Origin: Laspinema olomoucense D3b
Lineage (GTDB): Bacteria; Cyanobacteriota; Cyanobacteriia; Cyanobacteriales; Laspinemataceae
Assembly: GCF_025370785.1 (NCBI RefSeq)
Contig: NZ_JAMXFA010000004.1
Coordinates: 22,696 to 86,695, forward strand
Reading direction: 5' to 3'
Length of the DNA stretch: 64,000 bases
Shown here: piece after piece, positions 53,174 to 61,761 of the stretch
How positions within the stretch are numbered: position 1 is the stretch's first letter
How the letters are laid out: each line of letters begins with the position of its first letter
Translations under genes and position numbers: made by a program
The notes under the pieces: model-generated
Databases searched by the model: none
Told to the model about the DNA's origin: nothing
What the model saw: the letters and a program-made list of their open reading frames with translations, nothing else

Positions 53174-54903
53174 TCTCATCCCGCTTTCTTCGCCTTATCT
53201 CCAACTCCTCGCGACAAGGGCAGATTTTCTGGCTGATTGGAACCCTCGCTGTGGCGGCAATTTATGCAATTTTTGCCTTAAAAATTGCTTTATCTCACCC
53301 TTATATCATCCAAGATGATGCAAGGCAGCACGTCTTTTGGATGCAGCGCTTTTTAGATGCCGATTTATTTCCAGATGATGTGATGGCGGACTATTTTGAA
53401 TCCGTGGCCCCGGCAGGATATACAACACTCTATCAGATTGGGGCCAAACTGGGAATTAACCCGTTTTTATTGAATAAAATCCTGCCCTTAATTCTGGTCA
53501 TTGTCGCCACTTTCTATTGCTTTAAAGTCGTGATGCAGCTTTTCCCTGTGCCATTTGCCGCGTTTATCTGCGGATTGCTGCTGAATCAAAACTTTTGGTT
53601 ACAAGATGATATTCCCTCCGCGACACCCGTTGCCTTTGCCTATCCCTTATTTTTAGCTTTTTTGTATTATTTGCTGCGAGAAAATATTATCCTAACGGGA
53701 GTAACCATTGCCCTCTTAGGACTATTTTATCCCCAATGTGTTTTTCTAGCATCGGGTCTTTTACTGTTCCACTGTTTGTCCTGGAATCAGGGCCGAATTT
53801 CTCTATCTCCCCACCGGAAAAATTATTTACTGTCCGGGATTGGTTTAGCTGTAGCCCTGGCAGTGATGTTACCTTATGCCTTGAAATCTTCCGAATATGG
53901 TCCAGTTTTAACCGCTGACCAAGCCAAAACTTTATGGCCCAGCTTTTTTATTGATAATCCTCTGGAATATTGGCTATGTTGGCGGCGCACAGGGATTTTT
54001 CCCAGTGAATGGTGCGAACTTTCTTTTAGTTTACCGCAAATTTGGTTAGGGGTTTTGTTGCCGGTTCTGTTGCGATTTGCTCCCCGGTTTCCTCTGGCTG
54101 AAAAAATTAGCCCCCGCCTGATTCTGTTGCCGCAATTATTGCTTGTTTCCTTGGCAATGTTTTTGGCGGCTCATGCGCTGTTATTTCAACTGCATCTTCC
54201 CAGTCGCTATACGGAACATAGTCTGAGACTGGTGATGCCGATCGCCGGGGCCATTTCTTTGACGTTAATTTTAGAATGGTTGGTTCAAAAACTGCGGACG
54301 ACTCAGGCAAAAACCTACCGATTCATTTGGGGACTAACAGCTACTGTCTTGTTGACAATTTTGCTAATTTATCCGATTCTTTTGAGAAAATTTCCCGATG
54401 TGGATTACAAAATTGGGAAATTTTCACCCCTCTATGAATTTTTATCCACCCAACCCAAAGATACTTTAATTGCCTCCATTGCTGAAGAAACCGATAATCT
54501 GCCTGCTTTTACCAATCGGTCTATTTTGGTCAGCCCCAGCTATGTGATTGGATATCATCAGACCTATTATCAAGAACTCAATCAACGGGCGATTGAAATT
54601 TTGAGTGCTCAATATAGTGAAAAATTGGATGCCGTCCAGCAAGCGATTCAAAAATATGGGATTGATTTATGGATTGTAGAACGCTCCGCTTTTACCCCGG
54701 AGTATTTAGAAAAAAGCCCGTGGTTGCGCCGCTTTCAACTAACCGAAACTCAACCGCTTTTTAAGGCGGCCAAGCAAGCTGAGGCAGCACTGCGACGGGG
54801 AACAGTTCCGGCATTAGTAAAAGCGATCGCCCCTTGTACTGAGTTTGAGGCGGGCGATTTTGTCGTACTCCAGGCAGAGTGTCTGACAAAGCGCCCCCGG
54901 TAG
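53170..54903 (+). CDS. Polytopic membrane protein, GT-C glycosyltransferase-like, paralogue 3
   Basis: The 577-residue protein is the third copy, with QDDARQHVFWMQRF, SVAPAGYTTLYQ, SATPVAFAYPLFLAFLYYLL, LPSRYTEHSLRLVMPI and the soluble end YGIDLWIVERSAF. It is translationally coupled to paralogue 2 by a four-base overlap. Conservation of the first-loop motif in all three, against divergence elsewhere, marks that loop as the likely active site. A convergent DUF2993 gene begins 30 bases past its stop. Confidence 0.82.
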   Translation: MISSRFLRLISNSSRQGQIFWLIGTLAVAAIYAIFALKIALSHPYIIQDDARQHVFWMQRFLDADLFPDDVMADYFESVAPAGYTTLYQIGAKLGINPFLLNKILPLILVIVATFYCFKVVMQLFPVPFAAFICGLLLNQNFWLQDDIPSATPVAFAYPLFLAFLYYLLRENIILTGVTIALLGLFYPQCVFLASGLLLFHCLSWNQGRISLSPHRKNYLLSGIGLAVALAVMLPYALKSSEYGPVLTADQAKTLWPSFFIDNPLEYWLCWRRTGIFPSEWCELSFSLPQIWLGVLLPVLLRFAPRFPLAEKISPRLILLPQLLLVSLAMFLAAHALLFQLHLPSRYTEHSLRLVMPIAGAISLTLILEWLVQKLRTTQAKTYRFIWGLTATVLLTILLIYPILLRKFPDVDYKIGKFSPLYEFLSTQPKDTLIASIAEETDNLPAFTNRSILVSPSYVIGYHQTYYQELNQRAIEILSAQYSEKLDAVQQAIQKYGIDLWIVERSAFTPEYLEKSPWLRRFQLTETQPLFKAAKQAEAALRRGTVPALVKAIAPCTEFEAGDFVVLQAECLTKRPR

Positions 54904-54933
54904 CGACCCCCCAAATTTGAGGCGATCGCTCAC

Positions 54934-55695
54934 TTATTTTTTACCCTTCCCCGAGGGAAACTGCTCGATCTGCGCGGAACCATAAAAGACGATTTCCTGG
55001 TTTTGCAGTCGAATCCGATCCACCCGCAATTGGGTTCCCTCTAAAGCAAATTTATCTAAGTCCAGCAGGTTATTGACATGATTAATCAACTCCTTGCCCA
55101 ACTCAACCGCCTTCTCATCTCCGCCATAACTCACTTCGATAAATTGGATTTTCCTGCGTTCTTCCACCTGAACGCTGGCGGTCATATCCAGGGCGATCGT
55201 TGTGTCAGAGTTGCCTAGACTCACTTGGGACAAGATTTGAATTCTCTTATCTGGGGTGAGATTGACCTGAGTTTGGTGAAAATTCAGGGACTCACCTTGA
55301 TACTGTAATCTTTGAAGTTTTTCGACGACAAACGGTGTATTAAAGGAAGTGTTTAAGTCTGCCTCGGTTAAAACCACTCTCAGGGTGGCGCTGGTGGGTC
55401 GTCGTAACTGGACTTGACCGGCAAAAATCGCACCAATATCAATGGCAACGGCTTGCAAGTACAACTCCATGTTCTCGATCCGCAGGCCATTATACATCAG
55501 CATTCCTTTGCCAATGAAGTCAAAGCCATCGACGCTGCCCTGCAACAGCTTTGTTACGGGTTCTGCTCGGACATTGGCTTCAACTTTTTCAGATTTCTTG
55601 AACAACGCAGCGATCGCGGCTCCCGCTACTTTACTAACGAGGGCATCACCACTTTGATTTTGAAACGGTTTACTGCCAAACAATGAGGATACCAT
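54934..55695 (-). CDS. DUF2993 (LmeA-like) family protein
   Basis: The 253-residue protein matches the cyanobacterial DUF2993 pattern: SKVAGAAIAALFKKSEKVEA at the N-terminus, GSVDGFDFIGKGMLMYNGLR, LRRPTSATLRVVLTEADLN and a C-terminal LRVDRIRLQNQEIVFYGSA. LmeA of mycobacteria binds phospholipids and influences mannan lipid synthesis; this relative may act on envelope lipids. No clear signal peptide is seen. It is transcribed alone and converges on the GT-C-like genes. Confidence 0.85.
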   Translation of the reverse strand: MVSSLFGSKPFQNQSGDALVSKVAGAAIAALFKKSEKVEANVRAEPVTKLLQGSVDGFDFIGKGMLMYNGLRIENMELYLQAVAIDIGAIFAGQVQLRRPTSATLRVVLTEADLNTSFNTPFVVEKLQRLQYQGESLNFHQTQVNLTPDKRIQILSQVSLGNSDTTIALDMTASVQVEERRKIQFIEVSYGGDEKAVELGKELINHVNNLLDLDKFALEGTQLRVDRIRLQNQEIVFYGSAQIEQFPSGKGKK

Positions 55696-55733
55696 TTTTT
55701 TGCAGGTTTGTTTACCGCTCTATTATAACGGTT

Positions 55734-55760
55734 CATTACAAAATGTAAACTTTTGTGATG
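55734..55760. other. Palindrome upstream of the DUF2993 gene
   Basis: CATTACAAAA and TTTTGTGATG pair with one mismatch around TGTAAAC. It lies 38 bases before the DUF2993 start and could be an operator. The rest of the 55696-56016 spacer shows no gene. Confidence 0.4.
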
Positions 55761-56016
55761 GTTATAGACATCATAAGGCAAACCAGGGGTGACCGTGGGC
55801 AACAGAGGGAGAATTGGGGAATTGACCGGGGTTGATTTGTCGTCCCTCAACCCCTTAACCCTATAGCCCGTCGTCTTTTCACGGGTTGAATTTCTTTGAT
55901 GGCCCTGCCCTGGATCTGGGGAAAATAGGGTGGGGTCTGTACCCAGATTGGAGGAAACTGACCTCAAAAAATCTACCTTTTTAAGGAGAAATTCCCCCAA
56001 AACTCCCTTCTTAAGT

Positions 56017-56622
56017 TCATCCTTCCGACGTTCTCCGTTCTCCCAAAGGCGTCCCTTCCACACAAGCGCCTTCCAGTCTTGCTCCTTGCCATTCAGCTTG
56101 CTCCATCGTTGCACAGAGCAAGTTAGACCCAGTTAAATTGGCTCCACATAAAATGGCCCCATTGAGATTGGCTTCTTCTAAGTCAGCAGAGGATAAGTCA
56201 GCGCCGGAAAGGTTCGCGGAACTCAGTTCAGCCCCTTGCAGAATGGCCCGATTCAACAGGGTTCCGCGCAAATCCGCCCCGCGCAAGTCTATCCCGCTCA
56301 AATCTAATTGGCTACAGATGGACCCGGCTAAAAAAGCCCCAGCAAAGCTGGTATTGCGCAGGTTGGCATCGACTAAAATCGCCCCGCGCAAGTCGGCATT
56401 CCGACAATCCGCCCCAGATAAGATGGCCCCGGTGAGGTCGGCACCCCGTAAGTTAGCTCGCAATTGCGCCCCGCGCAGGTCGGCCCCGGATAGATTGGCT
56501 CCCATTAAATTGGCTCCTTGCAAGTCTGCCAGGGCCAGATTAGCGCCGCTTAAGTCGGCCCCCGAAAGGTCGGCATTTCGCAAATTTTTAATTTTTCCTT
56601 GTCGAATCTCTTGTAAATCCAT
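56017..56622 (-). CDS. Pentapeptide repeat protein
   Basis: The 201-residue protein starts at MDLQEIRQGKIKNLRNADLS; the frame extends 76 codons further upstream only because the microsatellite lacks stops. Pentapeptides of A(D/N)LxG type run from about 15 to 185, with a single irregular spot at RANLRG. It should fold as a right-handed quadrilateral beta helix in the cytoplasm. Function unknown. The large microsatellite element at 56637-57098 occupies its promoter region. Confidence 0.92.
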   Translation of the reverse strand: MDLQEIRQGKIKNLRNADLSGADLSGANLALADLQGANLMGANLSGADLRGAQLRANLRGADLTGAILSGADCRNADLRGAILVDANLRNTSFAGAFLAGSICSQLDLSGIDLRGADLRGTLLNRAILQGAELSSANLSGADLSSADLEEANLNGAILCGANLTGSNLLCATMEQAEWQGARLEGACVEGTPLGERRTSEG

Positions 56623-56636
56623 GAAATTTGGGTGAG

Positions 56637-57098
56637 TGGGTGGGTGGGGGATAGGGGGGATAGGGGGGATAGGGGGGATGGGGAGGATAGGGAGGATAGG
56701 GGGGATGGGGGGGATGGGGAGGATGGGGAGGATGGGGAGGATAGGGGGGATGGGGGGGATGGGGAGGATAGGGGGGATGGGGGGATGGGGAGGATGGGGA
56801 GGATAGGGGGGATGGGGAGGATGGGGGAGATGGGGAGAAACGGAGGGCAAACGACTGAAGTCGTTACTAAGAAATCAGAAAGATAACGACTGAAGTCGTT
56901 ACTAAGAACATTCTTTCTATCCTCCCCATCTCCCCCATCTCCCCCATCCTCCCCATCTCCCCCATCTCCCCCATCTCCCCCATCCTCCCCATCTCCCCCA
57001 TCCCCCCCATCTCCCCCATCTTCCCCATCTCCCCCATCTCGATGGCGGTCTCCCCCATCTTCCCCATCTCCCCCATCCTCCCCATCTCCCCATCTCCC
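56637..57098. repeat. Large composite element: inverted microsatellite arms around two palindromes
   Basis: The left arm (about 56637-56836) is a long run of 9-base units such as GGGGAGGAT and GGGGGGATA. The centre contains two copies of AACGACTGAAGTCGTTACTA (from 56854 and 56885). The right arm (about 56920-57098) is the complementary CCCATCTCC/CCCATCCTC type, broken once by GATGGCGGT. The arms can pair over about 180 bases. It separates a pentapeptide gene and the DICT gene, both on the minus strand. Confidence 0.88.
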
Positions 57099-57101
57099 CA
57101 A

Positions 57102-58478
57102 CTAGGCTTCTTCTAACCAAACATTGGGCAATTGAGAGGGGCGATCGGGGAGTTGCATGAGGCCCATTTCTGTAAGTCGGACGATATGGGAGAGGGTATC
57201 GACTAATTGGGGGTCAAACCGGGTATTACTGCGAGCTTGACATTTTTCGAGGGCATCGGATAGACTGCGGGCCGATCGCGAACCGCGAGATTGAGTGAGT
57301 TCTTGGAAATAGGACACTAACCCCAGAATTTGTGATTCTAGGGGAATATCTTGCCTTCGCAGTCCATCAGGTTTGCCACTGCCGTCCCAGTATTCCAGGT
57401 GATGTTTGACAATGTGGGTCACCGGGGCTAGTTCGGGCATGGCAGAGAGTAATTGAGCGCTGAGAATAGCCCGATCGCGCCAAAAGGTTAAGCTGACTTC
57501 ATCTAACTCTCGGGAGGTTTTGGCAAAAATTTCTAGGGGTGCCGAAACTAACCCAATCCGGAAGAGTAACCCCGCCAGTCGCAGTCGCCGCAGTTGCAGG
57601 GTGGGCAAATCTAGCAATTGACCGACGGTTTCAGATAAGGCAGAAACTTGTAGGCAGGCGCAGGGATTGGCTTGATCCCGTTCATCCACGCGCTGGGCCA
57701 TGCGTAAGAAGGCTTGCAGTTTATTCGCATTCAAATTCCGGCTGATTTTCAGGGCGCGTCCTTCTAATTCCCAGAGTTCGCGGGTTTGGCGGCTCATGGT
57801 CACCAGTTGCTGTTGCGACGTTTGCAGGTAGGTGACGATGCGGTTAACCACCCCGGTCATATCGGTCTGGGGAAGACCTTCGGTGTTGAGGATATCCTGG
57901 AGTTGTTGGCCCAGGCGATCGCACAGGGGGGAATTGTAGGGCCGAAATGCCTCGATTAAAATTTCTGCGGATTTGGTGACAAGTTGTTGGTCAAAGGTCC
58001 ACATTCCATAGAATTTGCGTTCCATATCTACGGAAGGTTGACCTTCGGGTAAATACTCTTCGTCAGAAAGCTCGTGGCATAACAGCATTGCCCGATAGGT
58101 GGGCGCGATAATGATTAAATTCCATTCATTAACTAAGCTATCCTCCGGATCCAGTTCCACTAAGGAGACGTTTTCCAGTTGGCTGGTGCGGTGGGTGCTA
58201 AAGCCACTATCCGAGAGGGCTGCGATCGCCACGTGGCCGGAATGCTGGGCCAGGTCCCAATATCGTTCCGCTTCTTGCAAGTACCACTTACCTTGTTGAA
58301 AGGTGACTAAAACCAGGGGTTTCTGGTCCGAGTCCGTGGGGGAAGAGTCTAAAAGATGATCTTCGAGGGCGTGGCACAGGGCCACGAGGGTATTCTTAAA
58401 GTAAACTCCATAGCTAGAAGGCAGTTGTCCTTGAGGACAGGCGGCTTTTAGCTGGTTGAGTGTGGATTCCGGATTCAT
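57102..58478 (-). CDS. DICT sensory domain protein with degenerate HD-GYP domain
   Basis: The 458-residue protein has an N-terminal DICT domain (about 35-175) with LVLVTFQQGKWYLQEAERYW, VSLVELDPEDSLVNEWNLII and the conserved MWTFDQQLV. A coiled linker follows (about 215-260), then an HD-GYP-like domain (about 260-430). In the latter HHLEYWDGSGKPDGL remains, but the GYP triad reads GKP and the usual His-Asp pair in the LHDIG position reads FRIG, so phosphodiesterase activity is unlikely. It may be a light- or redox-linked sensor that binds partners. Its stop is next to the microsatellite element. Confidence 0.85.
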   Translation of the reverse strand: MNPESTLNQLKAACPQGQLPSSYGVYFKNTLVALCHALEDHLLDSSPTDSDQKPLVLVTFQQGKWYLQEAERYWDLAQHSGHVAIAALSDSGFSTHRTSQLENVSLVELDPEDSLVNEWNLIIIAPTYRAMLLCHELSDEEYLPEGQPSVDMERKFYGMWTFDQQLVTKSAEILIEAFRPYNSPLCDRLGQQLQDILNTEGLPQTDMTGVVNRIVTYLQTSQQQLVTMSRQTRELWELEGRALKISRNLNANKLQAFLRMAQRVDERDQANPCACLQVSALSETVGQLLDLPTLQLRRLRLAGLLFRIGLVSAPLEIFAKTSRELDEVSLTFWRDRAILSAQLLSAMPELAPVTHIVKHHLEYWDGSGKPDGLRRQDIPLESQILGLVSYFQELTQSRGSRSARSLSDALEKCQARSNTRFDPQLVDTLSHIVRLTEMGLMQLPDRPSQLPNVWLEEA

Positions 58479-58546
58479 CTTATAGGGTGATTTATTATTT
58501 TCCCCATCATACCGGCAATGGGGACTGCTGTGAATGTGCGTCGGGT

Positions 58547-61057
58547 TTAAACGAAATCAAAGGCGTCTAAGCTGGTGGCGATGACATTTTGCAACCGAGC
58601 ATAATATTCCCCGGTTTCGCGATCGCGAAGGATGGTATCCCCCGCAAAAGCATCTGTCCCTTGATAGATTTCCAAACGCGCAAAGGTGAGATTGCCGACG
58701 AATTCGATGATATCTTCCCCGTTGGTAAAATCCGTAATCAGATCAGCTTCGGTGAGACTGTTTCCCCCGGTGTCCGGACCGATGCCAAAGCTATCGTTAC
58801 CTGGACCTCCGGTGAGGCTATCGCGACCGGAATCGCCAAAGAGGCGATCGTTGCCCCCGCCGCCAAAGAGGATATCGTTACCGTCTCCTCCATAGATGCG
58901 ATCGCTGTTTTCCCCTCCATAGATAATGTCCTCCCCGGCACCACCATACAGGTGATTATTTCCCGCACCGCCATAGATAATATCCTTACCTGTACCGCCC
59001 TCTATGCCATCGTTGCCTTCCTGTCCATAGAGAATATTGTTCCCGGCGACTCCATAGATAATGTCATTCCCTTCGCGTCCGTGGATAACGTCATCGCCCG
59101 GGGAGCCGGTAATGCGATCGTCTACCCGGCTCAGTCCGAGTGCGGAAGCTTGGCTGAGGGTTTTCTCCATCCCCCGGTTGTTAGTATTGTTGTAGTTCAG
59201 ACTTAAGGAATCAATCTCTAAGGCGTTATAGGCCGGGTCTTCACTGCTAATAGCATAGTGAATCCCCACCGAGGGCGTTCCGTGTTGGAAACTGCGACTC
59301 GGTACATAGGGAACATCTAAGGCATTCACCATGATGCTTTGGGAGACGTTCCAGTTTTCTGGGGTAAAGGTGATGGTGAAGTTGGCGGTTTCTTCCGAGG
59401 TGGAGTCACCCTGGGGAAAGCCCTGTGCCATCGTTAAGAGGCTCTGCGGCAGTTCTACCGTGATGGTAACGGTGTCCGTCGGCTTCTGGGAAAGGGCGAT
59501 TTTATACGAGTCCCCCCTGAACCCTTGAAGAACCTCCGTACTGCCAATGGGTTGGATTAATCTCACCCCACCCGGGGTCACGGGAGGGGGAACATCGACC
59601 AGGGTCACCTCGGCGGAACCCACTTCCCGTCCATTGTAATCGGGGTCAGCACTGGTAGCTTGATGATGGATTTCCAAAGGACGATCGCCTTGCTCAATCT
59701 CATCGGCGATCGCGGTCAGGGTGACGGGTTGGGGGATGTCCCAGTTATCTGGGGTGAAAATGAGCGGATTTAGGGGTTCAATTCCCTCCCCCATCTGATG
59801 GGTGATGGTGACATCGGCGGTGGGTTTACGACTCAGAACCACCGAGTAGAGTTCTCGACTGCTACCTTCCGGGACTTCCAAGATCTCTTGGGTCGGGGTG
59901 ATAATCAGTTTGGGAAGCTCCGAAACGCTTGCCTTCAAACCTTTAGCATAGATTCCATAACCACTCCCGTCGTAATTTTGACTTTGCCAGACCAGGATGA
60001 AGTTACCTTGATGGTTCTGGATGATCGCCGGGGAGGTTTGAGTGCCCTCGGTGTCAGCATTGATGGGTGCGGTTTCCTCGGGATTGAGAAGAGTTCCCTC
60101 GCGATTGTAGCGCTTGACGTAGATATCAGAGGTGGGGGAATTATTTTCGTCTGAATAGGCGATCGCGAGGCTTCCGTCGGCACCTATTGCTACAGCTTTA
60201 GTGGCAACGTTGATTCCCGGATCGAGTTTAATTTCACCCCCGATCGCTTCGCCGGAATCAAACTCATAGCGTTGAGCATACAGACCCCCGGCTGCATTGC
60301 CTCCGCCACTTTCCCAAGAGACTGAGAAGGTTGATCCATCGGGGGCGATCGCCACCATTGGGTTCTCTTGATTAGCCTGACTGGTGGTATTGACGTTAAA
60401 TGGTTGCAAATCCAGTGGCCCGCTAGTGTCGAAGCGGCGGGCTACAATATTGCGAGCGGGTCCTCCTTGATTTCCGGGGGTAATTTGCTGCCACGCAATG
60501 ACATAATTGCCGTTAGCGGACATTGCGATCGTGGGGTTAGCTGCATTGATTCCCCCGTTAGTCACCTGAAAGTCTTGAATCAGTCCGTTTTGGGCGTTGT
60601 ATTGTTCCACGAAGATGTCTGCATTCGCGCCCTTGCCCTGGGCCCCCACCACGAGAATGTTTCCTTGACCATCGATAGCCAGAGATCCCTGGTTTCCGGC
60701 GTTGGTGAGTGAGGTGGCGATCGCCTCTCCTACGGGATTTCTAGCACTGTCATACCGCTGGAGAAATATACCGTTTTCCGAACCCGCTTCTTCCCAGGCG
60801 ATCGCAAAGCTGCCATCGGCGGCGATCGCTACTACGGGATCTTTGAGATTGTTACCTGGGGCAACTTCAAACTCATCCCCGACGGGATTGCCCTGATTGT
60901 CATACTGTTGGGCATAAATCCCCGGGGGATTCCCCAGGCTTTCCCAGACGACTAGCGTCAGTCCCTGTCCATTGCTGGCAATTCGAGGGTTAACCTGATC
61001 TCCCTCCACGGTTGTATTAACTTGACTATCTAAACCCAATGTTGTTAGCTCAGGCAT
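58547..61057 (-). CDS. Secreted RTX calcium-binding protein with repeat-propeller N-terminus
   Basis: The 836-residue protein starts at an ATG with AGGGAGG upstream. Residues 1-375 contain about seven repeats of the type ANPTIAMSANGNYVIAWQ, resembling a beta propeller. Two Calx-beta-like modules follow (about 380-620; SRELYSVVLSRKPTADVTI, then FTPENWNVSQSIMVNA). RTX nonapeptides (about 640-770; GNDIIYGVAGNNILYGQEGN) and a C-terminal unit similar to that of the other RTX protein complete it (TDFTNGEDIIEFVGNL, RDRETGEYYARLQNV). No Sec signal is visible, fitting type I export. It is a paralogue in part of the protein at 19675. Confidence 0.9.
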   Translation of the reverse strand: MPELTTLGLDSQVNTTVEGDQVNPRIASNGQGLTLVVWESLGNPPGIYAQQYDNQGNPVGDEFEVAPGNNLKDPVVAIAADGSFAIAWEEAGSENGIFLQRYDSARNPVGEAIATSLTNAGNQGSLAIDGQGNILVVGAQGKGANADIFVEQYNAQNGLIQDFQVTNGGINAANPTIAMSANGNYVIAWQQITPGNQGGPARNIVARRFDTSGPLDLQPFNVNTTSQANQENPMVAIAPDGSTFSVSWESGGGNAAGGLYAQRYEFDSGEAIGGEIKLDPGINVATKAVAIGADGSLAIAYSDENNSPTSDIYVKRYNREGTLLNPEETAPINADTEGTQTSPAIIQNHQGNFILVWQSQNYDGSGYGIYAKGLKASVSELPKLIITPTQEILEVPEGSSRELYSVVLSRKPTADVTITHQMGEGIEPLNPLIFTPDNWDIPQPVTLTAIADEIEQGDRPLEIHHQATSADPDYNGREVGSAEVTLVDVPPPVTPGGVRLIQPIGSTEVLQGFRGDSYKIALSQKPTDTVTITVELPQSLLTMAQGFPQGDSTSEETANFTITFTPENWNVSQSIMVNALDVPYVPSRSFQHGTPSVGIHYAISSEDPAYNALEIDSLSLNYNNTNNRGMEKTLSQASALGLSRVDDRITGSPGDDVIHGREGNDIIYGVAGNNILYGQEGNDGIEGGTGKDIIYGGAGNNHLYGGAGEDIIYGGENSDRIYGGDGNDILFGGGGNDRLFGDSGRDSLTGGPGNDSFGIGPDTGGNSLTEADLITDFTNGEDIIEFVGNLTFARLEIYQGTDAFAGDTILRDRETGEYYARLQNVIATSLDAFDFV

Positions 61058-61562
61058 ATACACTCCTCCCTTTATGAAAAAACCCTATATCCCCCAAGGT
61101 TTGTGGAAACGACTAACCTTCTGAATTATTGGACTCTTTCATCAAGATCGAGGCAATAACATTCAGGACTTGACTTGATCTTAAGTGTTTGTTACCGATT
61201 TAGATATGGCCCAATCGAGAGAACTTTAGTCCTAGACTGGATTAATCAGGTATTCACATCTCTCTCAAAATACATAGAGGCGGCGATTCAGTGCTCACCT
61301 CTTATACCCTAGGATGGATACATCTCTCCTATTTTGGTGCGTTGGCGATCGCTTCTTCCATACCGGGCATCGGTGTTCTCACCCTAGGTCCTTTAGTCAT
61401 AAATCCCTAAATGTCTAAATGTTATAGTGGTTTTCCTCAATATAACATGATTATCCGGACCGTCAATTAAAGGACCCTGTGGAAAATACGCAGATAACGT
61501 GAGACTCTATATAGTTTTATTAAGATTTGTAAAGATTTCTGGGGATTGACGAAATTGACACC

Positions 61563-61606
61563 GATAGGGGATAGCCCAGGTAGATTTACTTGGGTTATCC
61601 CCTATC
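61563..61606. terminator. Long GC hairpin downstream of the second CHAT gene
   Basis: GATAGGGGATAGCCCAGG pairs with CTTGGGTTATCCCCTATC with two mismatches around an eight-base loop. It lies about 155 bases past the CHAT stop, and there is no T-run, so its role as terminator is uncertain. The rest of the 61058-61761 spacer shows no gene. Confidence 0.45.
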
Positions 61607-61761
61607 CGTCGAGAGAACCGGGATAGGGTGGGGAATTTCACCTCCTTGCGCTGTTTTTAGGCAAATCCTGGGTTCAAGGGGAGGATCGGCCTTTTGACTC
61701 CAAATAATGCCGATTTAAAATTACCACCTGTTTCTTCCTGGATTTCAGCGAAATTTTCAGG

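Noticed and set aside
55626..56114. 162-codon minus-strand frame between the DUF2993 and pentapeptide genes
   Set aside because: It overlaps both neighbours out of frame, has no recognisable motifs and no ribosome-binding site.
56623..56850. N-terminal Pro/Ile/His-rich 76-codon extension of the pentapeptide protein
   Set aside because: It is read from the microsatellite arm, which lacks stops in several frames. The natural N-terminus MDLQEIRQG follows at 56622.
56550..57120. Several long frames rich in Gly/Asp or Pro/Ser in the microsatellite element
   Set aside because: They exist on both strands and in several frames because the 9-base unit is free of stop codons. No family similarity or ribosome-binding site supports them.
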